Below are positions 46,505 through 54,580 of a stretch of 64,000 nt of DNA, piece by piece. A program made the position numbers and the translations under genes. Positions within the stretch are counted from its first letter, which is position 1. Each line of letters starts with the position of its first letter. The DNA comes from CAZFDT01 sp964518335 (lineage in GTDB: Bacteria > Planctomycetota > Phycisphaerae > Phycisphaerales > Phycisphaeraceae): the NCBI GenBank assembly GCA_964518335.1, contig CAZFDT010000003.1, forward strand, positions 62,001-126,000. Reading direction: 5' to 3'. Under the pieces are notes generated by a model that saw nothing but the letters and a program-made list of their open reading frames with translations, ran no database searches and was not told the DNA's origin.

Positions 46505-47052
46505 ATCCACAGGTGCGAAAGATCGTCAACCAGCTCACCGCCGACAAGAAGAAGCTGTCGATCATGGTGGGGCTGCTGGCGGTGGCGATGCTGATGTGGG
46601 GCCGGCTGCTGCTGCAGAAAGTCCCGCGCACGGCGACGGCCGAGCCGACCGCGGGGCTGGCGGTGGCCAACCCCAACGGCGATCCGGCGACAGGTGGCGT
46701 GGTCATTCGTCCGGTTGTATGGATCGAGCCGACCACTGCCCTCAAGCGCGATCTGTTTGCGCTGGACGCTACAGATTATCCGCGCGTGCCCAATGCGGAG
46801 GAGCCGACGGTCCGAGTAGCAAAGTCACAGATCGAATCGGTCGATGACAAGCTGGCGGCCCAGGCGGTGCATGAAGCGGCCAGTCGTCTGACGCTTCAGA
46901 GCATCATCCAGGGCTCGCGGCCCAGAGTGATGATCGACGGCCAGTTGTTCGCCGTGGGTCAGACCGTGGAAGGTTTCACCGTGACACGAATCGACCAGCG
47001 GTACGTGGTGCTCAGTAAGGAAGGCATTGGCGTCCGCCTGGTGATGAACTAA
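46501..47052 (+). CDS. PilP/GspC-like inner-membrane connector
   Basis: A 183-residue protein with one N-terminal membrane helix (KLSIMVGLLAVAMLMWGRLLL), a low-complexity linker, KRDLFALDATDYP, and a small beta domain (LTLQSIIQGSRPRVMIDGQLFAVGQTVEGFTVTRIDQRYVVLSKEGI) like the homology region of PilP/GspC that binds the secretin. PilP is normally a lipoprotein; this one is a bitopic protein, closer to GspC. Confidence 0.78.
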   Translation: MNPQVRKIVNQLTADKKKLSIMVGLLAVAMLMWGRLLLQKVPRTATAEPTAGLAVANPNGDPATGGVVIRPVVWIEPTTALKRDLFALDATDYPRVPNAEEPTVRVAKSQIESVDDKLAAQAVHEAASRLTLQSIIQGSRPRVMIDGQLFAVGQTVEGFTVTRIDQRYVVLSKEGIGVRLVMN

Positions 47053-47093
47053 GGAACCACAGCCTCGGAGGCTTGAAGGAAGGAGCGGGTCTC

Positions 47094-49229
47094 ATGGATG
47101 CACGTCACAAGCGTAATTGGTCGGCCGTTTTTTTTTGCTCGCTGGGGTTGGTCTGTGCCGGTGAGGCGATCGGGCAAACCGATGCCGTCGCCGCCGACGG
47201 CGTAACCCCGGCAACCGCGTCGCTCTTCGCCGACGATGCCGCGGCTGCCACACCCGCGCTGCCCGAGGGGCAGAACGTCGGTGTCGGCGACGACGGCACC
47301 ATCGACCTGCACGTCAAGGACCTGGAAGTCTCCAAGGTCCTGCAACTGCTGTCGATTCAGAGCCAGCGCAACATCGTCGCGTCGAAGAACGTGGTGGGCA
47401 ATATCTCCGCCGACCTGTACGGCGTGGATTTCTACCAGGCGCTCGACGCCGTGCTGCACGCCAACGGCTTCGGCTACCGCGAGCAGGGCAACTTCATCCA
47501 CGTCTATACCCAGCAGGAGCTGGACGTGATGAAGGAGGCCGATCGCAAGAGCGTCGTCCACGTGCATCGCCTGGACTACATCAACGCCGCCGACGCCTCG
47601 GCGTTCGTCAGCCCGATGCTCTCGGGCTCGGGCTCGATCAGCGTCAGCGGCGCCGTGCCCCAGAGCCTGCTGCCTTCGACCACCGATGCCGGCGTCAACA
47701 GCTTCGCCCATGCCGACACGCTGGTCATCCGCGACTTCGAGGAAAACGTCAACGCCATCGTCGATGTGATCAAGCAGCTCGACGTGCGACCCAAGCAGGT
47801 GCTCGTCGAAGCGACCATCCTGCAGGCCCGCCTCAATGAGGCCAACGCCCTGGGCGTCGACTTCGCCATCTTCACCGACCTGCAGCTCGAAAACTTCACC
47901 ACGCCCCTGGGCGCGGTCAACGAACTGATCACCGGCGGCCCCAACGTCGGCGGCGGCACCACCGGCGACAGCGGCGGCGCCATCGTCTCGTCCCCCGGCA
48001 ACACGCTCACCGGACCCAGCAGCATCAAGCTCGGATTCATCGGCTCCGATGCCGCCATCTTCGTCCGCGCCCTGCAGAGCGTCACCGACGCCACGGTCAT
48101 GAGCAACCCCAAGATCCTGGTGCTCAACCGCCAGCGCGCCGACCTGCACATCGGCGAAAAGCTCGGCTACCTGTCCACCACCACCACCGAGACGTCGGCC
48201 ACGCAGACCGTCGAGTTCCTCGAGGTCGGCACGCGACTGGTCGTGCGACCCTTCGTCTCCAGCGACAACTTCGTCCGACTCGAACTCAGCCCGTCGATCA
48301 GCGACGGTAACACGCAGCGCGTCGTCAACGGCCAGGTCATTCCCGAGACGTCCGACTCGTCGCTGACGAGCAACGTCATCGTGAAGACCGGCCAGTCGGT
48401 CGTGCTCGGCGGTCTGTTCAAGGAAGACATCACCCGCAGCCGCACGCAGACCCCGGGCGTGGGCGACATCCCCATCCTCGGCGAAGCCTTCAAGGGCCGT
48501 GACGACACCGTCACGCGCAGCGAGGTCATCTTCCTCGTCAAGCCCACCATCATCAAGGACGAGTCGCTGGCCAAGATCGGCGCCGAGCTGGAAGAGGACG
48601 TCACCGCCCAGGCGATGCAGTCCCGCACCGGTCTGCTGCCCTGGAGCCGCACCAAGCTGACGCAGGCCCACCTGCGCGACGCCCGCAAAGCGCTGGACGG
48701 CGGCGACGAGAAGAAGGCGCTGTGGTCCACCAACGCCGCCCTGTCGCTGGACCCGACGATGGTCGAGGCCCTACGCATGCGTGAGAAGCTCACCGGCCAG
48801 AAGGTGTACTACTCCTCGGGCAGCACGCTCAAAAACGCGGTGAACAAGTACATCGACGAGAGTCTGCCCACCGAGGATGCGGCGCCGGCCGACCTCAACG
48901 AGGCGATCGGCCAGGAAGTGCCCGCCGCCGAGGTGAGCAAGCCCATGGCCGATTCGGCGACCGACGAGTCGCCCGTGGCCGACGCCGCCGATGCGGTCGA
49001 GGCCGTCGAAGAGGCCGAGGCTGAAGTGGTGACTGCTGAAACCACCGCCGAGACGGAGACGACGTTCAGCGCCGGCTTCGGCGCCGACGCCGGTGTCGTC
49101 GAGGAACCGACGGCCTTCGAGCCCGTGCCCATGGACATCGAGGCGGAAGTGACCACCGTCGAGGTCCCTGCGGACATCGAGGCGGAAGAGACCGCCGTCG
49201 AGGTCCCCGTGGACTTCGAGGCCAAGTAA
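47094..49229 (+). CDS. pilQ: Secretin PilQ/GspD with long C-terminal extension
   Basis: A 711-residue outer-membrane secretin. After a signal peptide, LHVKDLEVSKVLQLLSIQSQRNIV is the STN (N0) domain, MKEADRKSVVHVHRLDYINA starts N1, and the secretin core runs to QTPGVGDIPILGEAFKGRDDTVTRSEVIFLVKPTII (about residue 485). Some 200 more residues follow: a TPR-like hairpin (RDARKALDGGDEKKALWSTNAALSLDP) and an acidic tail ending in two 13-residue repeats. No AMIN domain is seen. Start 47094 follows AAGGAAGGAG. Confidence 0.9.
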   Translation: MDARHKRNWSAVFFCSLGLVCAGEAIGQTDAVAADGVTPATASLFADDAAAATPALPEGQNVGVGDDGTIDLHVKDLEVSKVLQLLSIQSQRNIVASKNVVGNISADLYGVDFYQALDAVLHANGFGYREQGNFIHVYTQQELDVMKEADRKSVVHVHRLDYINAADASAFVSPMLSGSGSISVSGAVPQSLLPSTTDAGVNSFAHADTLVIRDFEENVNAIVDVIKQLDVRPKQVLVEATILQARLNEANALGVDFAIFTDLQLENFTTPLGAVNELITGGPNVGGGTTGDSGGAIVSSPGNTLTGPSSIKLGFIGSDAAIFVRALQSVTDATVMSNPKILVLNRQRADLHIGEKLGYLSTTTTETSATQTVEFLEVGTRLVVRPFVSSDNFVRLELSPSISDGNTQRVVNGQVIPETSDSSLTSNVIVKTGQSVVLGGLFKEDITRSRTQTPGVGDIPILGEAFKGRDDTVTRSEVIFLVKPTIIKDESLAKIGAELEEDVTAQAMQSRTGLLPWSRTKLTQAHLRDARKALDGGDEKKALWSTNAALSLDPTMVEALRMREKLTGQKVYYSSGSTLKNAVNKYIDESLPTEDAAPADLNEAIGQEVPAAEVSKPMADSATDESPVADAADAVEAVEEAEAEVVTAETTAETETTFSAGFGADAGVVEEPTAFEPVPMDIEAEVTTVEVPADIEAEETAVEVPVDFEAK
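49134..49226. repeat. 39-bp tandem repeat in the 3' end of pilQ
   Basis: Units begin at 49134, 49173 and 49212 (partial), encoding DIEAEVTTVEVPA, DIEAEETAVEVPV and DFEAK. The reading frame is kept. Confidence 0.85.
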
Positions 49230-49304
49230 AGCCAGCGATAGCCGGCCCCGCCGCCTGACCGCGACGGGGCCGCTTGTTCGACGCGAGGGATATGGAGATT
49301 TACT

Positions 49305-50525
49305 GTGACGCATACCGCACGACGCTGGATGATCCCCACGTTGGCTGCCGCGGCGCTGCTGCTGTTGCCTGCACTGGTCGGTTGCCAGAAGAACCACGAG
49401 AAGAACGTCTCAATCGCCAAAGACCGCTACCTGCAGCTGCGCAGCGGTCTGATGCTGACGATGGCGCAGCAGCAGTTCGACACCGGTGACCTGGACCTGG
49501 CCGAGAAGTCGGTCAAGGACGCCATGTCGGTCGATCCGACCAATCCGCGCCTGCACGTGTTGGGGGCGCGCATCGCCCTGGAGCGGGGCAAGCTCGAACG
49601 CGCCTATCACCTGCTCAATCTGGCGATCGAGCAGGATCCCAACCTGCCCGAGGCGCATTTTTACCAGGGTGTGGTGCATCAGCGCTGGCAGCAGTACGAC
49701 CGCGCCCACGATCGCTATCAGCAGGCGTATGAGCTTCGCGCCGACGATGCCGGGTTCCTCATGGCCATGGCCGAGATGCTCGTGGCCATGGATCGCCAAA
49801 GCGAGGCGCTTGAGCTTCTCGAAGCCAAGCTGACCTACTTCGATCAGCATTCAGGGCTGCGGCTGGCGATCGGGCAGATTTACCAGGTGCAGGGCGACCA
49901 CGACAAGGCGGCCGAGTATTTCAAGCAGGCTTCACTGCTGCGGCCCGACGATCTGAAGATCAAGGAGGAGTTGGCGCTGGAGCTGGCGGCGGCCAATAAA
50001 CTCGACGCCGCCGCCGAGCAGCTTGAAGACCTGCTCGACGAGTCGTCGCATCGGGACCGCCTGGATCTTCGCCGGGCGCTGATCGCGGTGTACATGAAGC
50101 AGGACAAGCAGCGTGCAGCCAGGGAGATGCTCCAGCAGCTTGTGCGTCTGGACGCGAACACAGCGGAGGATTGGCTGCAGTTGGCCGAACTCAACTGGGC
50201 GCAGGGTGACGTGGGCGGCACGCTGACGGCGGCCAACCGCGTCGTGACGCTGGCGCCGCAACGACACGAAGGCTACCTGCTCATGGGTATGGTCTGGCAG
50301 AAGCGCCATCGCATTGACGACGCGCTGCGGATGTTCGATCGATCGGCGGAACTGGCACCTGACAACGCGGTGCCGCTCATTCTGCGCGGCATTGCCTTGG
50401 AGAAGGCCGGTCGCCGCGAGGCTGCGGTTGCCGCGTATCGCCAGGCGTTGGCCCGCCAACCGGGCGACGAGCGCGCTGCCAGGCTGCTCGACGCCGCGAT
50501 GGCGGGCGTGCAGACCACCCCGTAG
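49305..50525 (+). CDS. TPR lipoprotein of the pilus locus
   Basis: A 406-residue protein with a lipoprotein signal: TLAAAALLLLPALVGC, Cys about 27 being the lipidation site. At least eight tetratricopeptide repeats follow, for example LAEKSVKDAMSVDPTNPRLHVLGARIAL and DRAHDRYQQAYELRADDAGFL. Its location after the secretin matches PilF/PilW-type pilotins, which help secretin assembly, although it is longer than those (about 250 residues). The start is GTG 49305. Confidence 0.8.
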   Translation: MTHTARRWMIPTLAAAALLLLPALVGCQKNHEKNVSIAKDRYLQLRSGLMLTMAQQQFDTGDLDLAEKSVKDAMSVDPTNPRLHVLGARIALERGKLERAYHLLNLAIEQDPNLPEAHFYQGVVHQRWQQYDRAHDRYQQAYELRADDAGFLMAMAEMLVAMDRQSEALELLEAKLTYFDQHSGLRLAIGQIYQVQGDHDKAAEYFKQASLLRPDDLKIKEELALELAAANKLDAAAEQLEDLLDESSHRDRLDLRRALIAVYMKQDKQRAAREMLQQLVRLDANTAEDWLQLAELNWAQGDVGGTLTAANRVVTLAPQRHEGYLLMGMVWQKRHRIDDALRMFDRSAELAPDNAVPLILRGIALEKAGRREAAVAAYRQALARQPGDERAARLLDAAMAGVQTTP

Positions 50526-50561
50526 TAAGAGGCCAGGGACTTGGGGGGATGGAGGCGTACG

Positions 50562-52070
50562 GTGTCCATGTGGAGGCAGATCAGTATGGGTATGGCGGCG
50601 CTGACCGCCACCTTGGTGTCGGCTCCGTTGATTGCGTTTGCGGCGCCCGAATGGACGTACTCGGGCTTCGGCATCGCGTCATTGATCGTCGTGGGCCTTG
50701 CCGCGGGAACAACCGTGGGCGTAGCGCTGTGGGTGATTGCCGGCCGGTTCGACAGTGAACTGCGTCGGCTGGTGACATTCATCGAGGCGCTCAAGTCCGC
50801 GGACAACGGGCAGGTCCCGGCCTGTCGCAGCCGCATGGGCCTGGCGGTGGTCGCCAGAGCGGCGCAGGAGACGTGCGCCACGCTGCGCGACCGGGTGAAG
50901 CAACTTGTCGGCCAGCGCCGCGAGCTCGAAGTGCAGATCCGCATCGCCGAGGCCGAACGCCAGCACGCCGAGGCCATTCTGAACTCGATCACCGACGGCG
51001 TCGTTGTCACCGATGCGTTTAACGAGATCGTCATGGCCAACGAGATGGCCGCGCGCGTCCTGGGGTTCGATCTCGACGGCGCATTGCGCCGGCCGGTCGA
51101 GCGCGTGATCGAAGACCCGACGCTGATCAAGCTCATCAAGGACACGCGCGCCGCCGGCGACGCCTCCATCCGCCGGCACATCGAGCATCGGATCAACCGG
51201 GGCAAGAAGGAGGCGACTTACGACGTGTCGCTGGCCAGCGTGGCGTCGGCGCCCGGCGCCCACGACAGCGCGGCGGGCGTCAACGGCGTGGTCATGAACG
51301 GCCCCTCCGCCACGGAGACCGCCGGCGTCGTCACCGTGCTGCGTGACATCACCCGCGAGAAAGAAATCGCCGAGATGAAGAGCGACTTCGTCTCCAACGT
51401 CTCCCACGAGCTGCGCACTCCGCTGTCGAGCATCAAAGCGTACATGGAGATGCTCGTGGACGGCGAGGCCCAGGATGAACAGACCCGCCAGGAGTTCTAC
51501 AACATCATCCAGGGCGAAACCAACCGCCTGTCGCGCCTGATCGAGAACATCCTCAACATCAGCCGCATCGAGTCGGGCGTGGTGAAGGTGCAGCGCGAGC
51601 ACATCGCGCTGCCGAGCATCATCCGCGAGGTGATCGAGATGATGCAGCCGCAGGCCCGCGCCAAGAATATCGAGCTGATCGAGGTGCCCACGCCGCTCTA
51701 CTTCCAGGTGTTCGCCGACAAGGACATGGTGTATCAGGCGACGATGAACCTGGTGGGCAACGCGATCAAGTATACGCCCGACGGCGGCAAGGTCACGGTG
51801 TCGATGAGCGTGGATGAGCATGCCAAGCGTGTGAACGTGTCGGTGACCGACACGGGCGTGGGGATCCCCGCCGACGACCTGCCGCGGCTGTTCGACAAGT
51901 TCTTCCGTGTGGCGGAGCACAAGAAGATGGCCAAGGGAACGGGCCTGGGCCTGAACCTGGTCAAGCAGATCGTTGAAACCGTTCACGGCGGCAAAGTCAG
52001 CGTGCAAAGTGAGGCCGGCAAAGGCAGCACGTTCACGTTCAGCCTTCCGCTTGCCGACAACGGGATGTAG
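50562..52070 (+). CDS. Membrane sensor histidine kinase with PAS domain
   Basis: A 502-residue kinase: two N-terminal hydrophobic helices (MGMAALTATLVSAPLIAFA and IASLIVVGLAAGTTVGVALW), a HAMP-like linker, a PAS domain starting ILNSITDGVVVTDAFNEIVMAN, the HisKA motif FVSNVSHELRTPLSSIKAY with phospho-His near residue 282, and an HATPase domain with N (MNLVGNAIKYT), G1 (DTGVGIP), F and G2 (GTGLGLNLVKQI) boxes. GTG 50562 has GGAGG 6 bp upstream; ATG 50568 is the alternative. The receiver gene follows after 47 bp and is the likely partner. Confidence 0.9.
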   Translation: MSMWRQISMGMAALTATLVSAPLIAFAAPEWTYSGFGIASLIVVGLAAGTTVGVALWVIAGRFDSELRRLVTFIEALKSADNGQVPACRSRMGLAVVARAAQETCATLRDRVKQLVGQRRELEVQIRIAEAERQHAEAILNSITDGVVVTDAFNEIVMANEMAARVLGFDLDGALRRPVERVIEDPTLIKLIKDTRAAGDASIRRHIEHRINRGKKEATYDVSLASVASAPGAHDSAAGVNGVVMNGPSATETAGVVTVLRDITREKEIAEMKSDFVSNVSHELRTPLSSIKAYMEMLVDGEAQDEQTRQEFYNIIQGETNRLSRLIENILNISRIESGVVKVQREHIALPSIIREVIEMMQPQARAKNIELIEVPTPLYFQVFADKDMVYQATMNLVGNAIKYTPDGGKVTVSMSVDEHAKRVNVSVTDTGVGIPADDLPRLFDKFFRVAEHKKMAKGTGLGLNLVKQIVETVHGGKVSVQSEAGKGSTFTFSLPLADNGM

Positions 52071-52117
52071 GGCCCTGTACAGGACCGCAGTTATCGGGGC
52101 CAGCGGAGGCAAGAGGC

Positions 52118-52540
52118 ATGGCTCGGGAGAAGCCGCTCATTCTGGTTGTGGATGACGAGACCCACATTCTTCATGTGGTCAGTCTGAAGCTGTCCAACGC
52201 CGGGTACGACGTGATCACCGCCGAGGACGGCGAAGAGGCGTTGACCGTGGCGGTGGATCGCCGACCGGACCTGGTCATCACCGACTTCCAGATGCCGTTC
52301 ATGACCGGGCTTGAACTGTGCATTCAGTTGAAGCTCAACGAGCTGACGCGAAGCACGCCGGCGCTCATGCTGACGGCGCGCGGTTTCAGTCTCGGTAGCG
52401 AGCAGCTCGACCAGACGAACATCGCGGGCGTGCTGAGCAAGCCGTTCAGCCCGCGGGAGGTATTGGAGCAGGTTCAGGAGTTGATTGGAGACGGGAGAAC
52501 CGCGGTTGTGTCCGCGGGGAACGCCGGATCCAGGGGATAA
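52118..52540 (+). CDS. Single-domain response regulator (CheY-like)
   Basis: A 140-residue receiver: LVVDDETHIL gives the acidic pair, LVITDFQMP the phospho-acceptor Asp (about 57), ALMLTARGF the switch Thr and VLSKPFSP the Lys. There is no output domain, so it signals by protein contact, as PilG/PilH do in twitching control. The HD-GYP gene starts 7 bp downstream. Confidence 0.9.
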   Translation: MAREKPLILVVDDETHILHVVSLKLSNAGYDVITAEDGEEALTVAVDRRPDLVITDFQMPFMTGLELCIQLKLNELTRSTPALMLTARGFSLGSEQLDQTNIAGVLSKPFSPREVLEQVQELIGDGRTAVVSAGNAGSRG

Positions 52541-52547
52541 ACTCGCA

Positions 52548-54248
52548 GTGACGATCGCAGCAACCCAGATTGCGGCGCCGGCGGTGCCCGATCGACTTCG
52601 TCAGCGGCTCGAGTCGCTGGGCGTATCGGTCGGCGTGCTGCACAGCGACGATCGGTTCACGCTGGAAGGCGCCTCGCGTCCAGTGGAGCGGCTGATCGTG
52701 TCGTCGCGAGTGTTCGACCTGGCGTTGCGCGGAGCGGCCGAGGAACTGCGTCGCGCGGTGGGTCAGCCCGTGCCGATCTGGCCGGGGCTCTGGTGCGTCG
52801 CCCTTCAGGGTGAGCGCCGCCGCCGCGCCGCCGCCACCGAAGGCGAGCCGCTGCTCATCGCCATGCTCCTGGGCCACGAACTGCTCGAAAGCGAGCAACT
52901 GCACCTGGTGTGTGACAGTTGCCGCGTGGACTACCGCAGCATCACCAGCCAGATTAATCCCGCGTCGCTGATGAGCGACATGGAGATTCATCGCTTGGCG
53001 CAGGCCCTGGGCTGGCTGCGCCAGGACACCATCGAGATCGACCGCCGCTTCGGCGAGCTGCACACCATGAGCCAGCAGCTTGCCGAGTCCTACGAAGAGC
53101 TGAGTCTGCTGTACAAGCTCTCGTCGAACATGACGGTCAATCAGCCGCCGGACCAGTTCCTCACCGATGCCTGCCGCGAGCTGCGCGAGGTGACGGGCCT
53201 GACGTGGATGGCGCTGTTGCTGGTCGATGACGAGCCGCGACTCAACGAGCTGGCAGGGCACGTGTTCGTCGCGGCGCCGCCCGTGATGGACCTGCAACGC
53301 ATGCGCGACGTCGGCAGCAGGCTCATGCTCCTGGGCAACAGTGAGCACAAGCCCACCGTCATCGAGGATACGACCATCATGGACGTGCCCGGCCTGGCCG
53401 AGATGGCGTCCAACGCCCTGGTCGTGCCGCTCACGCACGAACGCCACCTGCTGGGCATCCTGTTCGGCGGCGACAAGCTCGACGGCTCACAGATCAGTTC
53501 CGTCGATTCCAAGCTGTGCTCCTCACTGACCAACAGCCTGTCGATCTTCCTGCAGAACCTCATGCTCTACGAGGACATGCAGGGCATGTTCCTGGGCACG
53601 CTCCACGCGCTGACCAGCTCCATCGACGCCAAGGACAGCTACACCCACGGTCACTCCGAGCGCGTGGCGCTGATGTCGCGCGATCTGGCGCGGGCCACGG
53701 GTTGCGATGAGCACACGTGCGAGCGTGTCTATATCGCCGGTCTGGTTCACGACGTGGGCAAGATCGGGGTTCCCGAATCCGTGCTGTGCAAGCCCGGCCC
53801 GCTCACCGAGGCCGAGTTCGGCCTCATCAAGCTGCACCCGCAGATCGGCGCACGAATCCTGCGCGACATCAAGCAGATGGGCGACCTGATCCCGGGCGTG
53901 CTGCACCACCACGAGCGTTGGGATGGGCGGGGCTATCCGCATGGACTCAAGGGCGACGCGATACCGCTGTTTGGCCGTCTCATTGGTCTGGCCGACTCGT
54001 TCGACGCCATGAGCAGCAACCGCACGTACCGCAAGTCACTGCAACACGATCAGGTGCTCAATGAGGTGCGGCGTTGCGCCGGGTCGCAGTTTGATCCGGT
54101 GCTGGCCGAGGCGTTTGTGGGCCTCGATTTCACGCCGTTCTTCGACCTGATCCACAAGCACCAGGCGCAGCAGCAGGCCGACGCCGCCGAGGCCGATGGG
54201 CTTCGCGTGGCTGTCGAATCAGCGCGAGGAAAGGAGGCCCGGTCGTGA
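52548..54248 (+). CDS. GAF - HD-GYP cyclic-di-GMP phosphodiesterase
   Basis: A 566-residue protein. The N-terminal 170 residues are of unknown type; a GAF-like sensor follows (LSSNMTVNQPPDQFLTDACRELREVTGLTWMALLLVDD ... NALVVPLTHERHLLGILFGGD). The C-terminal HD-GYP domain has HSERVALMSRDLA, the metal-binding HD in LVHDVGKIGVPE, HHERWDGRGYP (the GYP motif) and DSFDAMSSNRTYR. All core residues are present, so c-di-GMP hydrolysis is likely. GTG 52548 was chosen, with AGGGGAT upstream. It overlaps the STAS gene by 4 bp. Confidence 0.9.
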   Translation: MTIAATQIAAPAVPDRLRQRLESLGVSVGVLHSDDRFTLEGASRPVERLIVSSRVFDLALRGAAEELRRAVGQPVPIWPGLWCVALQGERRRRAAATEGEPLLIAMLLGHELLESEQLHLVCDSCRVDYRSITSQINPASLMSDMEIHRLAQALGWLRQDTIEIDRRFGELHTMSQQLAESYEELSLLYKLSSNMTVNQPPDQFLTDACRELREVTGLTWMALLLVDDEPRLNELAGHVFVAAPPVMDLQRMRDVGSRLMLLGNSEHKPTVIEDTTIMDVPGLAEMASNALVVPLTHERHLLGILFGGDKLDGSQISSVDSKLCSSLTNSLSIFLQNLMLYEDMQGMFLGTLHALTSSIDAKDSYTHGHSERVALMSRDLARATGCDEHTCERVYIAGLVHDVGKIGVPESVLCKPGPLTEAEFGLIKLHPQIGARILRDIKQMGDLIPGVLHHHERWDGRGYPHGLKGDAIPLFGRLIGLADSFDAMSSNRTYRKSLQHDQVLNEVRRCAGSQFDPVLAEAFVGLDFTPFFDLIHKHQAQQQADAAEADGLRVAVESARGKEARS

Positions 54249-54580
54249 AGCTCAACTGTGAAGATTATGACCAGTTGTCGGTCATGTCGCTGGCCGGCGA
54301 GCTGACGGTGGAATCCGTCGAGCCGTTCCAGAAGCTGGCCAAGGAGCGCGTCCAGAAGAGCACGCGCGATTTCGTGCTCGATGTGGCGGGCATGGAGTTC
54401 ATCGACTCCAAGGGTCTCGAAGCATTGTTGTGGCTGCAGGAGGCCGTCGGCGAGAACCTGGGGCAAGTTCGCCTCGCCGCCGTGCAGGACTCCGTGCGAA
54501 AGATTCTTGAAATGACCCGACTTGCCGCGCGGTTCGACGCGCATCCCGACGTGGACTCGGCGATCAGGAGCCTGCGATGA
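54245..54580 (+). CDS. STAS-domain anti-sigma-factor antagonist
   Basis: A 111-residue SpoIIAA-like protein. The motif FIDSKGLEALLWLQ carries the phosphorylatable Ser (residue 55) controlled in other bacteria by a partner-switching kinase. No anti-sigma kinase is in the window. GTG start within the HD-GYP stop; its own stop overlaps the pilB ATG. Such tight coupling places it in the pilus regulatory circuit. Confidence 0.87.
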   Translation: MKLNCEDYDQLSVMSLAGELTVESVEPFQKLAKERVQKSTRDFVLDVAGMEFIDSKGLEALLWLQEAVGENLGQVRLAAVQDSVRKILEMTRLAARFDAHPDVDSAIRSLR

